Part shown: in pieces, positions 27,053 to 35,707 of the stretch
Numbering within the stretch: position 1 is the first letter of the stretch
How the letters are laid out: every line of letters begins with the position of its first letter
Origin: Chitinophaga pinensis
GTDB taxonomy: Bacteria > Pseudomonadota > Gammaproteobacteria > Burkholderiales > Burkholderiaceae_C
Direction: 5' to 3'
Length of the DNA stretch: 64,000 bases
NCBI GenBank assembly: GCA_943326015.2
Contig: CALPRQ020000014.1
Location: 1 to 64,000 of the forward strand
Notes under the pieces: model-generated
What the model was told of the DNA's origin: nothing
What the model saw: only the letters and a program-made list of their open reading frames with translations
Database searches by the model: none
Translations under genes and position numbers: made by a program

Positions 27053-28297
27053 ATGGCAATTGAAAAAGACTCGATCTTGCTGGTACTACCGGTAGCCTTT
27101 AGAAAAAATGCAACCGGTGACTTGCAAATTGAAAAGCAGGCCTGCAATGGCATAGACAGATGGGCCGACAACTTCAAGAAAGTGACGGTAGCCTGTCCGA
27201 CATTGGATGAAAATTTCTTCCAATCAGAAAACACGACTATTGAATATGTCCCGGCCTCCACACTGCAATCATTCGAACGGGTGGAACTCATCCCGCTACC
27301 GAACTCACATAAAATAAAAGATTACATCAAGGCAAAGAAATCACTCTCGGATCTGATAGAAAAAAATCAGTACCTTTGTTTTGCAATTGGCGGATTGCTC
27401 GGGGACTGGGCCAGCCTGGCCGCGACCCAAGCCATCAGGCTACGCAGGCCATACGCCGTCTGGACCGACCGAGTTGAACACCAGGTGGTCAAGAATTCAT
27501 ATCAGGACAGACACGGACTGCGACGAGCCTACAGGTTCTTGCGAGACAGGCTGCTCCAGTCATGGCTGATGTCAATGGCCGAGCAGTACATCATCTCGCG
27601 CGCTGACCTTGGACTTTTCCACGGCATGGACTGCTTCGCGGCCTACAAGCCATTGTGCCGGAAATCTCACCTGGTTCACAACATCCATCTGAAGGAGACC
27701 GATCGAATCAGTTCGGAAGCCCTGCAAGAGAAGATCAAGCGCATCAAGGCGGGACAAGCGATTCGCATAGCCTATGCGGGCCGGGTTGCAGCCATGAAAG
27801 GACCATTCGACTGGATCGAGACGATGAGCCAGCTGAAATCGATGGGAATTGATTTCACTGCCACTTGGCTGGGTGACGGACCTCTGCTGGAAAAGGCGCG
27901 TCAGCAACTGAAGCTCAGGAACCTTGATGACAGGGTATCGTTTCTTGGCCATCAGGGGGAAAAAGACAAGTTGCTGCAGTCGTTCCGGGAATCCGACATT
28001 TTCGTCTTCTGCCACAAGACACCCGAATCGCCACGCTGCCTGATTGAAGCCATGCTTTCAGGAACCCCCATAGTAGGCTACAACAGTCCCTATCCAGAGG
28101 ACTTGCTGAAGGGAATTTCATCCAAGCTACTGACCCCCAAGGATGATACAGCAGCGCTGGCCAAGACCATTGAACGTCTTGACAACAATAGAGACGAACT
28201 GGCCAAGGCGGTCGAATACTGCCATCACATCAGTGAAAACTACACGGACCAGGCCGTTTTCAAGCACAGAAGCCATATCATCAAGCAGCATCTGTGA
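27053..28297 (+). CDS. Family 4 glycosyltransferase, AT-rich
   Basis: A 414-residue GT-B protein. The C-terminal domain is clearly GT4: IRIAYAGRVAAMKGPFDWIE, ATWLGDGPLLEKARQQ, VSFLGHQGEKDKLLQSF and ESDIFVFCHKTPESPRCLIEAMLSGTPIVGY, with Glu residues placed as in the EX7E motif. The N-terminal domain has an unusual SLAATQAIRLRRPYAVWTDRVEH stretch. It probably adds a sugar to the repeat unit in the cytoplasm. The gene starts 34 bp after the second lipoprotein, and its base composition is more AT-rich than that of the neighbouring core genes. Specificity unknown. Confidence 0.87.
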   Translation: MAIEKDSILLVLPVAFRKNATGDLQIEKQACNGIDRWADNFKKVTVACPTLDENFFQSENTTIEYVPASTLQSFERVELIPLPNSHKIKDYIKAKKSLSDLIEKNQYLCFAIGGLLGDWASLAATQAIRLRRPYAVWTDRVEHQVVKNSYQDRHGLRRAYRFLRDRLLQSWLMSMAEQYIISRADLGLFHGMDCFAAYKPLCRKSHLVHNIHLKETDRISSEALQEKIKRIKAGQAIRIAYAGRVAAMKGPFDWIETMSQLKSMGIDFTATWLGDGPLLEKARQQLKLRNLDDRVSFLGHQGEKDKLLQSFRESDIFVFCHKTPESPRCLIEAMLSGTPIVGYNSPYPEDLLKGISSKLLTPKDDTAALAKTIERLDNNRDELAKAVEYCHHISENYTDQAVFKHRSHIIKQHL

Positions 28298-28434
28298 GAA
28301 TCAATAAAAAGCAACTCTTGTCTTAAGCAAAAAATATAGCCTTGAAAAGCCTTGAAATCAGTAAATAGTCATCTTTCAAGCCATATAGAATCCGAAAATA
28401 TCAGTTCAAATACTTAATGCCACCTGGTTGATGA

Positions 28435-29487
28435 ATGAAAGATAACGCTCAATCGCCACTTTACTACCCACCATTCGATTTCCTGCGCATCGTGCTCGCC
28501 ACTGTCGTGATGCTGTACCACTGTGGCATTTTCAAATGGTCGCAAAGCGGAAATCTGGCGGTTCAAGTTTTCTTTTCACTCAGTGGTTGGCTGATCGGTT
28601 CCATCCTGTGCAACACCAGGGCTGCAGACTTGCCGAAATTCTATTTCAACCGCTCGGCACGCATCTGGATTCCGTATTTTGTTGCACTGACCCTATTGCT
28701 CGGCTTGGGTGCATGGCGCGACCAGCCCAATCTGAAGTGGTTTGAATTCGCCTTCTACAAGACAACATTTGTCTACAATATTTTCGGCACGCCACAGCTT
28801 GCCGAATTCTCCGCGCAGATGCCTTTGAAAGGCACCGGTAATCATTTCTGGAGCATCAACGCCGAAGAACAGTTCTACCTGCTCTCACCCTTGTTGCTGG
28901 TGCTTTTCGCGCGATTCGGTGGACGCAGCATCCTGGCATGGCTGCTGATCTCCGCAATCGCGTGGCAATACGACGTATACACCAGCATCATCTTCGGTGT
29001 TCTGGCTTCGGTTGTTCGCAGCCACCATCCGAAAGTTTTTGATCTGAAACTGGTACGCGCTGCAGGCTGCGTGACCGCCATCGTCGCGGCGCTCGGCATC
29101 TATGTCGGGTACGATTACTTCTCGCTAGTCCCGTTTCTGGCCATCGGCGTGGTCATTGCATGCGCGATGAAAGGCCAAAAAAACAGGATAGGAACTTTCC
29201 TCGGAGGAATCTCCTACCCGCTTTACCTGAATAATTGGGTAGGATTTTTTGCCACCAATTTCATCCTGTCAAAATTCGGGCTAAAAGAAACCGTGCTCAG
29301 CACCTTGCTTGGCATCATCGCCAGTTACGCGGTCGCCGCGGCTCATTACCTCTACATCGACAAACGGGTAAGCGGACTTCGTGGATCCGTTTACACGGAG
29401 AAACTGGGTCGCGCCGCGATGCTGACTGGGTACATGCTGGTTGTAGCAGGCATCGCCGGGCATTACATCTTCTTCTCCCGCGCATGA
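28435..29487 (+). CDS. Acyltransferase-3 family membrane O-acyltransferase
   Basis: This 350-residue protein has about ten helices and the acyltransferase-3 signatures: FDFLRIVLATVVMLYH with the catalytic-type His29, SGWLIG, FYFNRSARIWIPY, and HFWSINAEEQFYLL. Such proteins (OafA, ExoZ) transfer acetyl or other acyl groups from the cytoplasmic side to sugars of surface polysaccharides at the inner membrane. The preceding 137 bp are strongly AT-rich, without a visible terminator or clear promoter. It has no close operon partner downstream, as 247 bp follow. Paralogous in function, not closely in sequence, to the gene at 30473. Confidence 0.88.
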   Translation: MKDNAQSPLYYPPFDFLRIVLATVVMLYHCGIFKWSQSGNLAVQVFFSLSGWLIGSILCNTRAADLPKFYFNRSARIWIPYFVALTLLLGLGAWRDQPNLKWFEFAFYKTTFVYNIFGTPQLAEFSAQMPLKGTGNHFWSINAEEQFYLLSPLLLVLFARFGGRSILAWLLISAIAWQYDVYTSIIFGVLASVVRSHHPKVFDLKLVRAAGCVTAIVAALGIYVGYDYFSLVPFLAIGVVIACAMKGQKNRIGTFLGGISYPLYLNNWVGFFATNFILSKFGLKETVLSTLLGIIASYAVAAAHYLYIDKRVSGLRGSVYTEKLGRAAMLTGYMLVVAGIAGHYIFFSRA

Positions 29488-29734
29488 TCCACAAAACCCA
29501 GTCAACTGGCTGCCGAATCCAGAACGACCCGGTCTGACACGGAAAAATCCACTCCCACCTCTGAAAAACACGGCCTCCGCCGCCATGAGTTGGCTCAGGC
29601 TGATCGTGTCCACGATGAATTTCGCGCGCAGCCGTCTGACGTGGAACCTGCAAGATGAGTCTTAGTGCGCCCTGGGGCATCACATACAATCCCCGGGGAG
29701 CAACAGGTGTCAGCCTTGGAAGGAGACCACATCG

Positions 29735-30421
29735 ATGCGCATTGGAGTGCTTGAGGACGACCTGGCCCAGCAGGAGATGTACAAGCTGTGGTTCAGCACT
29801 GCCCGTCACAGCTGCGTCTGCTATGGCACTGCCGAAGCGTTTGAAGCGGCCCTGGGCAAGGAGGCCTTCGAGCTGCTGATCATCGACTGGACACTGCCCG
29901 ACAGCACGGGCGAGATCGTGCTCAAGCGGGTGCGTGAACGGCTGGGATGGAACATTCCGGTGATTTTTATCACTGCCCGCGAGTCGGAAATCGACATCGT
30001 GAACGCGCTGCGCGCGGGCGCGGACGACTACCTGGTCAAGCCCCCCAAGTACCTGGAGCTGCTGGCCCGCATCGAGTCCTTGTCGCGTCGGGTCAGACCG
30101 CCGGTCGTGCAGCAGATCGGCAGGTACGAGATCAACCCGGCCTCGCACCAGATCCGTTTCCGGGGCGCGGAAGTGGATCTCACGCACAAGGAGTTCGAGC
30201 TCGCCTGCTACATGCTCCAGAACCCTGGCAAGCTGTTGTCCCGGGCCCACCTGCTAGAAAAGCTCTGGGGCCTGAACGCCAATGTCGATACCCGAACCAT
30301 CGACACCCATGTCAGCCGCATCCGCCGCAAACTGCACATCATGCCCGCCAACGGCTGGGAAATCATCCCGGTCTACGGTTTCGGTTACCGGATCGAAAAG
30401 ATCGAAATCCCCGAGACTTGA
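29735..30421 (+). CDS. Orphan OmpR/PhoB-type response regulator
   Basis: A 228-residue regulator. The receiver has VLEDD at 5-9, phospho-Asp51 in LLIIDWTLPD, FITARE, and Lys102 in YLVKPP. A winged-helix trans_reg_C domain follows (~125-222; DLTHKEFELACYML, SRAHLLEKLWG, RTIDTHVSRIRRKL, YGFGYRI). ATG 29735 follows an AGGAGA ribosome site. No histidine kinase is adjacent, so the partner may be the kinase at 1-2243 or one outside the window. The 247 bp before it (29488-29734) contain nothing else I can identify and presumably hold its promoter. Target genes are unknown; the surrounding polysaccharide genes are the obvious candidates. Confidence 0.93.
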   Translation: MRIGVLEDDLAQQEMYKLWFSTARHSCVCYGTAEAFEAALGKEAFELLIIDWTLPDSTGEIVLKRVRERLGWNIPVIFITARESEIDIVNALRAGADDYLVKPPKYLELLARIESLSRRVRPPVVQQIGRYEINPASHQIRFRGAEVDLTHKEFELACYMLQNPGKLLSRAHLLEKLWGLNANVDTRTIDTHVSRIRRKLHIMPANGWEIIPVYGFGYRIEKIEIPET

Positions 30422-30472
30422 GCGCCAAGTGTCTGGCGCGCGCCGGTTCACGGATATCGCTGGAATGACCCT

Positions 30473-31525
30473 TCATGCCGGTTTCATGGTGAGTTTATAC
30501 AGGGCATTCCTCAGGATGGGCTCTGCATAACTGGCAACAAGATATGCCGCAGCAATGATGATCATCAACCCAGGAATCGGTGTCAACATTCCAGCATCAT
30601 TAAAGTAACGATGTATTTTTATTGACATCGACACCATTGCATTTTCATGCATCAAATACAATGGATAACTTACAAAACCAAAATACTGAAAGAGCTTGGA
30701 CTGGAAAATAGAAATTGCTCGCCGACTAAAAACCCCAGCACAGAAAATAAGATATATGAATACGCAAGCCAAAATCACATCAAGATGCCCGCCGCCGAGC
30801 AATATCATAGAAGGCAGAACAGCAACAATAGACATGGCCGCATGCACGGATCGCTTTTCAGCATAGGATTTGTACAGAAACGCACCAGCACAAAACCATC
30901 CGAAATGATCCAATGAAAGCGCGCTGATCAATGCATCTACATAGTGAATTTGCCCAATAAAGTCAAAATTCAACATTGTTGAATATAAAAATCTCAGAAG
31001 AAACAAGATCAAAAGTGCGTATATCGCCTTGCTTCTACTCACGAAGTGCATCGCACCAAAAACAAAATAAAATTTGACCTCGACAAACAGAGACCAAAAG
31101 GCCGCCTCGATAGGATCGATATTTCCAAATAATTTATACAAAAGACCTGGCCCAACAAACAAAAGTCCAGGCAAGGTATCCAGCAATTTCGGCATACCCG
31201 CGGGTCTTTCAGACAAGATGCCAGAAGTGCAGTAAATCAGAATGGTGGCAACCAACATTGCCGGGAAAAGTCTTAGCCACCTTTTGTGTATGAACTCAGA
31301 AAATGTCCCACATCTCTCAAGAGTCATGTATATGACAAATCCTGAGATCAGGAAAAAAAGCTCGACGCCGAGATATCCGTACTTGAAAAGCGGAAATTCT
31401 CTATGCACCGTAGCCCAAGGCATGTAATCAATCCAACGCGCATACGTATGAAACAGCAAAACCAGTAAAATTGCCAATCCACGCAAACCGTCGATACTTG
31501 ATATTCTTGCCGTGTGACTTTTCAT
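30473..31525 (-). CDS. Acyltransferase-3 family membrane O-acyltransferase, AT-rich
   Basis: A 350-residue polytopic protein with the acyltransferase-3 opening ISSIDGLRGLAILLVLLFH (His26), YGYLGVELFFLISGFVIYM, FIHKRWLRLFPAM and FWSLFVEVKFYF. It should acylate a polysaccharide or lipid-linked sugar at the inner membrane. The coding sequence is strikingly AT-rich, the most so in the window, with many AAA/ATA/TTA codons, consistent with recent horizontal acquisition. It converges on the response regulator gene. The 161 bp upstream (31526-31686) are likewise AT-rich and should contain its promoter. Confidence 0.9.
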   Translation of the reverse strand: MKSHTARISSIDGLRGLAILLVLLFHTYARWIDYMPWATVHREFPLFKYGYLGVELFFLISGFVIYMTLERCGTFSEFIHKRWLRLFPAMLVATILIYCTSGILSERPAGMPKLLDTLPGLLFVGPGLLYKLFGNIDPIEAAFWSLFVEVKFYFVFGAMHFVSRSKAIYALLILFLLRFLYSTMLNFDFIGQIHYVDALISALSLDHFGWFCAGAFLYKSYAEKRSVHAAMSIVAVLPSMILLGGGHLDVILACVFIYLIFCAGVFSRRAISIFQSKLFQYFGFVSYPLYLMHENAMVSMSIKIHRYFNDAGMLTPIPGLMIIIAAAYLVASYAEPILRNALYKLTMKPA

Positions 31526-31686
31526 TATCTATACCAAAAATAAACTCATTAACCCAACAGAACTTAAATTCTATTTAATACCAATATCAGCACACCGCGC
31601 GACTTCAAAGTCTGGCCATAGCACCGCCAGTTGGTCGTCTTGTACGTGGTGGGCTCTGGCCTGACTCTATCGCTGATCGGACAAGC

Positions 31687-32265
31687 TTACGGCGATTCGC
31701 CAGCGACTTCGCCTGGCGTTTTGAATTCTTCAACCAAACCATCGGCCGTCGAACTTGCGGGCTGGGGACGACGCAGCTTGATCACGGCGGGCACCCCCAC
31801 CGCCAGCGCACCCGCTGGCACGTCGGTCAGCACCACGGCATTGGCGCCGATCACGGCGTCATCCCCGACATGGATGGGGCCGAGCAATTTGGCGCCAGCG
31901 CCGATGTCGACCCGGTTGCCGATGACGGGCGCACCGCGCAAGCCGGTATTGCGCAGGCCGATGGTCACGCCCTGACGGATCACCACGTCGTCACCGATGA
32001 CGGTGTCGCCACTGATGATGATGCCGCCGAAATGCTCGATCAGCAGCCGGCGCCCGACCCGGGTCTCACAGTGCAGCTCGATGCCGGTCATGATCTGGAC
32101 CAGCGTGCGCAGCACACGGTAGACGAAGGAAAACAGCTTGCGCAACAGCGCCAGCCGCAGGCGGTAGCGCCACTGACCGAGGCGGAACACGCACATCACC
32201 CAGAAACCCTGGCGCGAAATGTCGCGGCCGTAGGTCTGCCAGTCCTCACGCAGATTCTCGAACAT
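31687..32265 (-). CDS. Hexapeptide-repeat (serine-acetyltransferase-like) O-acetyltransferase
   Basis: A 192-residue left-handed beta-helix protein. IEHFGGIIISGDTVIGDDVVIRQGVTIG and GNRVDIGAGAKLLGPIHVGDDAVIGANAVVLTDVPAGALAVGVPA closely resemble the CysE C-terminal domain with its catalytic His and CoA-binding turns. The N-terminal helical domain is short, and the gene is the last in an exopolysaccharide operon, 18 bp after a GT2 gene. I therefore read it as a sugar O-acetyltransferase (EpsM/WcaB-like) rather than a cysteine biosynthesis enzyme. Acetyl-CoA use is a family inference. Confidence 0.82.
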   Translation of the reverse strand: MFENLREDWQTYGRDISRQGFWVMCVFRLGQWRYRLRLALLRKLFSFVYRVLRTLVQIMTGIELHCETRVGRRLLIEHFGGIIISGDTVIGDDVVIRQGVTIGLRNTGLRGAPVIGNRVDIGAGAKLLGPIHVGDDAVIGANAVVLTDVPAGALAVGVPAVIKLRRPQPASSTADGLVEEFKTPGEVAGESP

Positions 32266-32283
32266 TTGCCTTGCCCTTTCAGC

Positions 32284-33273
32284 TCACCAGGGCCGGGGCG
32301 GGCTGGTGCGGCCACCATCGGTCTCGCGCCAGGCCTCACGCATCAGCGCCACAATGCGCTCTGACTCCTCGGCCTTGCGCTGCAGCCCCTGGCGGCGCGC
32401 ACGCCAGGCGCGCAGACCGTGCCAGTTGGACTCCAGCGCAGCCACGCCACGTGCCACCAGGGCGCCATGATGCTTGCGGTAGTAGAGCAGCTGGCTGCGC
32501 ATGCGCCACAGGGTGAGCTGCGAGCCGGAGGAGGAGAAATCGTGGCTCTCCAGCGTCTTGGACGATTCGCCCCCCGTGTGCCGGATCACCACGTCGGGCC
32601 AGTACAGGATCTTCCAGCCCTGGGCATGGAAGCGCCGGCACAGATCCACTTCCTCGCAATAGAGGAAAAAGCGCTCATCGAACGGACCGACCTGATCCAG
32701 CGCCTCGCGGCGCATCAGGGCGAAAGCGCCCGGCACCCAGTCCACGGCGGTGGCCTGGCCGGAATCGTCCCAGGTGCGGTCGAAGCGGCCGAAGAAACGC
32801 GATTTCGGGTATTTGGCCGCCAGGCCGGACAGCACCAGCACCTCGTTGAGCAGGGATGGGAACAGCCTGGCCGACGGCTCGCGTTGACCGTCCTTGCCCA
32901 GCAGCAGGCCGCCGCCCATGCCGATGGCAGGGTCGGCTTCCATGTGGGCCAGGGCGCGCTGCAGGGCCTCGGGTTCGAGCAGGGCATCCGGGTTGAGCAA
33001 CAGCACATAGTCGCCCCTGGCCTGCAGGAAAGCCTGGTTGTTGGCCGCCGCAAAGCCCAGGTTGATGCCACTGCGGATCAGGCAGATGTCAGGAAACTCC
33101 TGCGCCACCATGTCGGCCGAGGCGTCGCGCGAGGCGTTGTCGACCACGATCACCTGCAGGCGCAAGCCCTCGGTCACGCTGAACAGGCGCTGCAGGCAGG
33201 CGCGCAGTATGTCGCGCGTGTTGAACGAAACGACAATGACGCTGATGAGGGACTGATGGCTTGACATGGTCAT
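32284..33273 (-). CDS. Family 2 glycosyltransferase (rhamnosyltransferase-like)
   Basis: The 329-residue protein matches the RfbN/WbbL group of GT2: SLISVIVVSFNTRDILRACL, VIVVDNASRDAS, GINLGFAAANNQAF, YVLLLNPDALLEP (DXD-equivalent), WVPGAFALMRREALDQVGPFDERFFLYCEEVDLCRR and the downstream GWKILYWPDVVIRHTGGES. Such enzymes often use dTDP-rhamnose. A longer in-frame ORF exists, but ATG 33273 overlaps the upstream stop as ATGA and starts the canonical first strand. It is part of the long minus-strand operon. Confidence 0.9.
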   Translation of the reverse strand: MTMSSHQSLISVIVVSFNTRDILRACLQRLFSVTEGLRLQVIVVDNASRDASADMVAQEFPDICLIRSGINLGFAAANNQAFLQARGDYVLLLNPDALLEPEALQRALAHMEADPAIGMGGGLLLGKDGQREPSARLFPSLLNEVLVLSGLAAKYPKSRFFGRFDRTWDDSGQATAVDWVPGAFALMRREALDQVGPFDERFFLYCEEVDLCRRFHAQGWKILYWPDVVIRHTGGESSKTLESHDFSSSGSQLTLWRMRSQLLYYRKHHGALVARGVAALESNWHGLRAWRARRQGLQRKAEESERIVALMREAWRETDGGRTSPPRPW

Positions 33274-34472
33274 TTGCGGGGGGTATCGCGATGGGTACGT
33301 TCCCACTCGGCGGAAGCTTGCGAGGTCTTGACGGTGGAGCGCAGCATGCGAAGCTTCCACCACAGGTATTCGGGCACGGCCCAGAGCGCCAGCCAGAGGC
33401 GTCTGGCGCCGAGACCGCCGACCCCTGCGGCCACCAGCACATGCAGCGCCAGCAGTGCGAGTCCGGCCAGACCCAGGCCACGCGCCCAGTCCAGCGGAAT
33501 CAACAGCAAGGCCAGCAACAGCACGGTGTGATAGGCCAGCGGCAACAGCAGCAGGTCGAGCAGAGGCTCGAAGAAGCGCCACTGGCCGCTCAGACCGCGA
33601 CGCAGCAGACTGGCAGCATGATCGCGCAGCATGCGCAGGCGGCCGCCTTCCCAGCGCGCCCGCTGCGTGGCCTGGCCGCTACCGGCCAGCGGCATGTCGC
33701 CGCGCACCGTGGTCTCATCGGCGAAATGCACGCGCAAGTCCTGCTCGATCAGGCGCAGGTGGTATTCGAGATCCTCCACCACCGAGGTGGCCCGGTAAGG
33801 CACCTGCTGCAAGACCCGGGCTGTCAGAACAAAGCCGTTGCCCAGAATGCCGGCCGACCAGCCCAGCGCATGGCGCCCGCGCGGACGCAAGGCATTGAAG
33901 GCGCACAGGGCCAGTTCGGCCAGCCGGGTGCGCGGCGATTGCTCGGCATTGAGCACGGTGTAGCGGGTCTGCACCGCCAGTGCGCCAGCGCCCAGGTGGC
34001 GTCGCAACACGGCCAGCAGATTGGGCTCGGCCAGGGTGTCGGCATCGATCACTACATAGGCCACGAAGCCTTCCCCGGCCAGCTGACCGAAGGCGTGATC
34101 GAGCGCGTAGCCCTTGCCGCGCTGCTCCAGGTTGTGGCGCTCCAGCACCCGGGCGCCGTGCGTGCGGGCAATGGCAGCGGTGTCGTCGCTGCAGTTGTCC
34201 GCCACGACGCAAACCGTGGTGGCACCATCGGCCCGGGCGATGGCGACCAGGTTGTCGATGGTGCGGGCAATGCCGGCCGCCTCGTTGTGCGCTGGCACCA
34301 CGATGGCGATCGGGCCGGCCAGGGGGCGCTGATCGGCGGCCGGCACCACACGGCGCAGGCCAGCCAGGGTCAGGGCGGCCAGATAGAGCGTACCCGGCAG
34401 CGTGGCCAGCACCAGCACCAGCGCCAGCAGGCTCCACAGAACCTGGACGATGGAGTCCAACGACATCAGCAT
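33270..34472 (-). CDS. Membrane-bound processive-type family 2 glycosyltransferase
   Basis: A 400-residue protein with one N-terminal and about three C-terminal helices around a GT2 domain. Motifs of the cellulose/hyaluronan-synthase type are present: VVPAHNE, VVADNCSDDT, the DXD in YVVIDADTL, SVVEDLEYHL (ED base) and QRARW for Q(R/Q)XRW. QXXRW motifs usually mark processive or membrane-coupled transferases, but in Wzx/Wzy loci such proteins also add single residues. ATG 34472 overlaps the upstream stop by seven bases; ATG 34466 would overlap by one. It is translationally coupled to both neighbours. Confidence 0.88.
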   Translation of the reverse strand: MLMSLDSIVQVLWSLLALVLVLATLPGTLYLAALTLAGLRRVVPAADQRPLAGPIAIVVPAHNEAAGIARTIDNLVAIARADGATTVCVVADNCSDDTAAIARTHGARVLERHNLEQRGKGYALDHAFGQLAGEGFVAYVVIDADTLAEPNLLAVLRRHLGAGALAVQTRYTVLNAEQSPRTRLAELALCAFNALRPRGRHALGWSAGILGNGFVLTARVLQQVPYRATSVVEDLEYHLRLIEQDLRVHFADETTVRGDMPLAGSGQATQRARWEGGRLRMLRDHAASLLRRGLSGQWRFFEPLLDLLLLPLAYHTVLLLALLLIPLDWARGLGLAGLALLALHVLVAAGVGGLGARRLWLALWAVPEYLWWKLRMLRSTVKTSQASAEWERTHRDTPRK

Positions 34473-35707
34473 GTCTTGCCCCCAAGTCGAGCCGCAAAAA
34501 CAGCCCCCAGCCTGGCCACGTTGTGCGGCAGGTTATAGGCTTGCGCCACGCGACGGCGGCCGGCCTCGCCGAGTTCACGACGCAGATGGGCATCCGCTTT
34601 CAGCGCGACCAGGCTATCGGCGAGTTCCTGCACGTCGGACGGCGTGACCAGCAGGCCGTCGATGCCGTCGCGGATCAGCTCGGGAATACCCGTGATGCGC
34701 GTCGTGACGCAGGGCACGCCACTGGCCATGGCCTCCATCAGCACCACCGGCACGCCTTCGGCAAAGCTGGGCAGCGCGAACGCGTCGCTGTCGCGGTACC
34801 AGGCCCGCACCTGATCCATGTTCTGTGCGCCGGTGAAAGTCACCAGGTCCTGGATGCCGAGCGCCTTGGCACTGGCGTGCAGCGAGGCCTCGTCGGGCCC
34901 GGTGCCCACGATCACCAGCCGCAGGCTATGCCCCTGCTCGCGCAGCCTGGCACAGGCTTCGAGCAGCACATGCTGGCCCTTGGCTGGCGTGAGCCGTCCC
35001 ACGCACAGCACGGTGAACGGCCGGTCCGAGGCGACGGCCGGTTGCGGGTTGTAGCGCTCGACGTCCACCCCCAGCGGACAGACCTCGAACTTGCTCCAGG
35101 CGCTGGCGGGCGAGAACTTCATCACCTGGCTGCGCGCGAAGCGGCTGATGCAGACCAGGAAATCGGCGGCGGCGATCTTGTCGACCAGCCGCTGGCCCGG
35201 CACATCGTAGAACTCGTCCGGGCCGTGAATGGACAGCGACAGCGTCATCGGCACCATCTGCTTGAGAATCAGCGCGATGTTGGCGGCCGCGCTGGCGAAG
35301 TGCACATGCAGATGGCGCAGGCCTTGCGGTTCCATCCAGCGCGCCAGCATCAGGGCCTCGGTGAAATAGAACAGGCCGAACAGGCCGCGCTTGAGGTCCC
35401 AGCCGCCAAAGGTCAAGCCGGCCTTGAGGCCGCGCCAGTAGGCGCGCGGATGACGCCAACCCCACAGATGGCCCTGCAGCGCACCGCGCAGGCCGTGCCG
35501 CTTGAGGTAGTAGGTCGAGCCGGTTTCCTCGACCTCGTCGGGCGTCATGTCGGCCTGCGCGCGGTCGGGCGAATTGACCGACGCACAACGGATGTCGAAT
35601 CCGGCCTCACGCAGCTGGCGCACCTCGCGCAGGATGAAGGTGTGCGAAACCGCCGGGTAGCGGCTGATGAGATAGGCCATGCGCACCGTTTTCACAGCCG
35701 AAGTCAT
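34466..35707 (-). CDS. Family 4 glycosyltransferase (colanic-acid WcaL-like)
   Basis: A GT-B protein of 413 residues. YLISRYPAVSHTFILREVRQL at the N-terminus and HVHFASAAANIALILKQM are characteristic of the WcaL/AmsK subgroup. The C-terminal GT4 domain has VLCVGRLTPAKGQHVLLEA, VIVGTGPDEASL and DSDAFALPSFAEGVPVVLMEAMASGVPCVTT. WcaL-type enzymes add galactose-like sugars late in repeat-unit assembly; donor identity here is unknown. ATG 35707 overlaps the upstream stop as ATGA and has AAGGGAAA upstream. Confidence 0.9.
   Translation of the reverse strand: MTSAVKTVRMAYLISRYPAVSHTFILREVRQLREAGFDIRCASVNSPDRAQADMTPDEVEETGSTYYLKRHGLRGALQGHLWGWRHPRAYWRGLKAGLTFGGWDLKRGLFGLFYFTEALMLARWMEPQGLRHLHVHFASAAANIALILKQMVPMTLSLSIHGPDEFYDVPGQRLVDKIAAADFLVCISRFARSQVMKFSPASAWSKFEVCPLGVDVERYNPQPAVASDRPFTVLCVGRLTPAKGQHVLLEACARLREQGHSLRLVIVGTGPDEASLHASAKALGIQDLVTFTGAQNMDQVRAWYRDSDAFALPSFAEGVPVVLMEAMASGVPCVTTRITGIPELIRDGIDGLLVTPSDVQELADSLVALKADAHLRRELGEAGRRRVAQAYNLPHNVARLGAVFAARLGGKTC

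Noticed and set aside
31687-32265. CysE serine acetyltransferase for cysteine synthesis
   Set aside because: The fold matches, but the last position in an exopolysaccharide operon and short N-terminal domain favour sugar O-acetylation.
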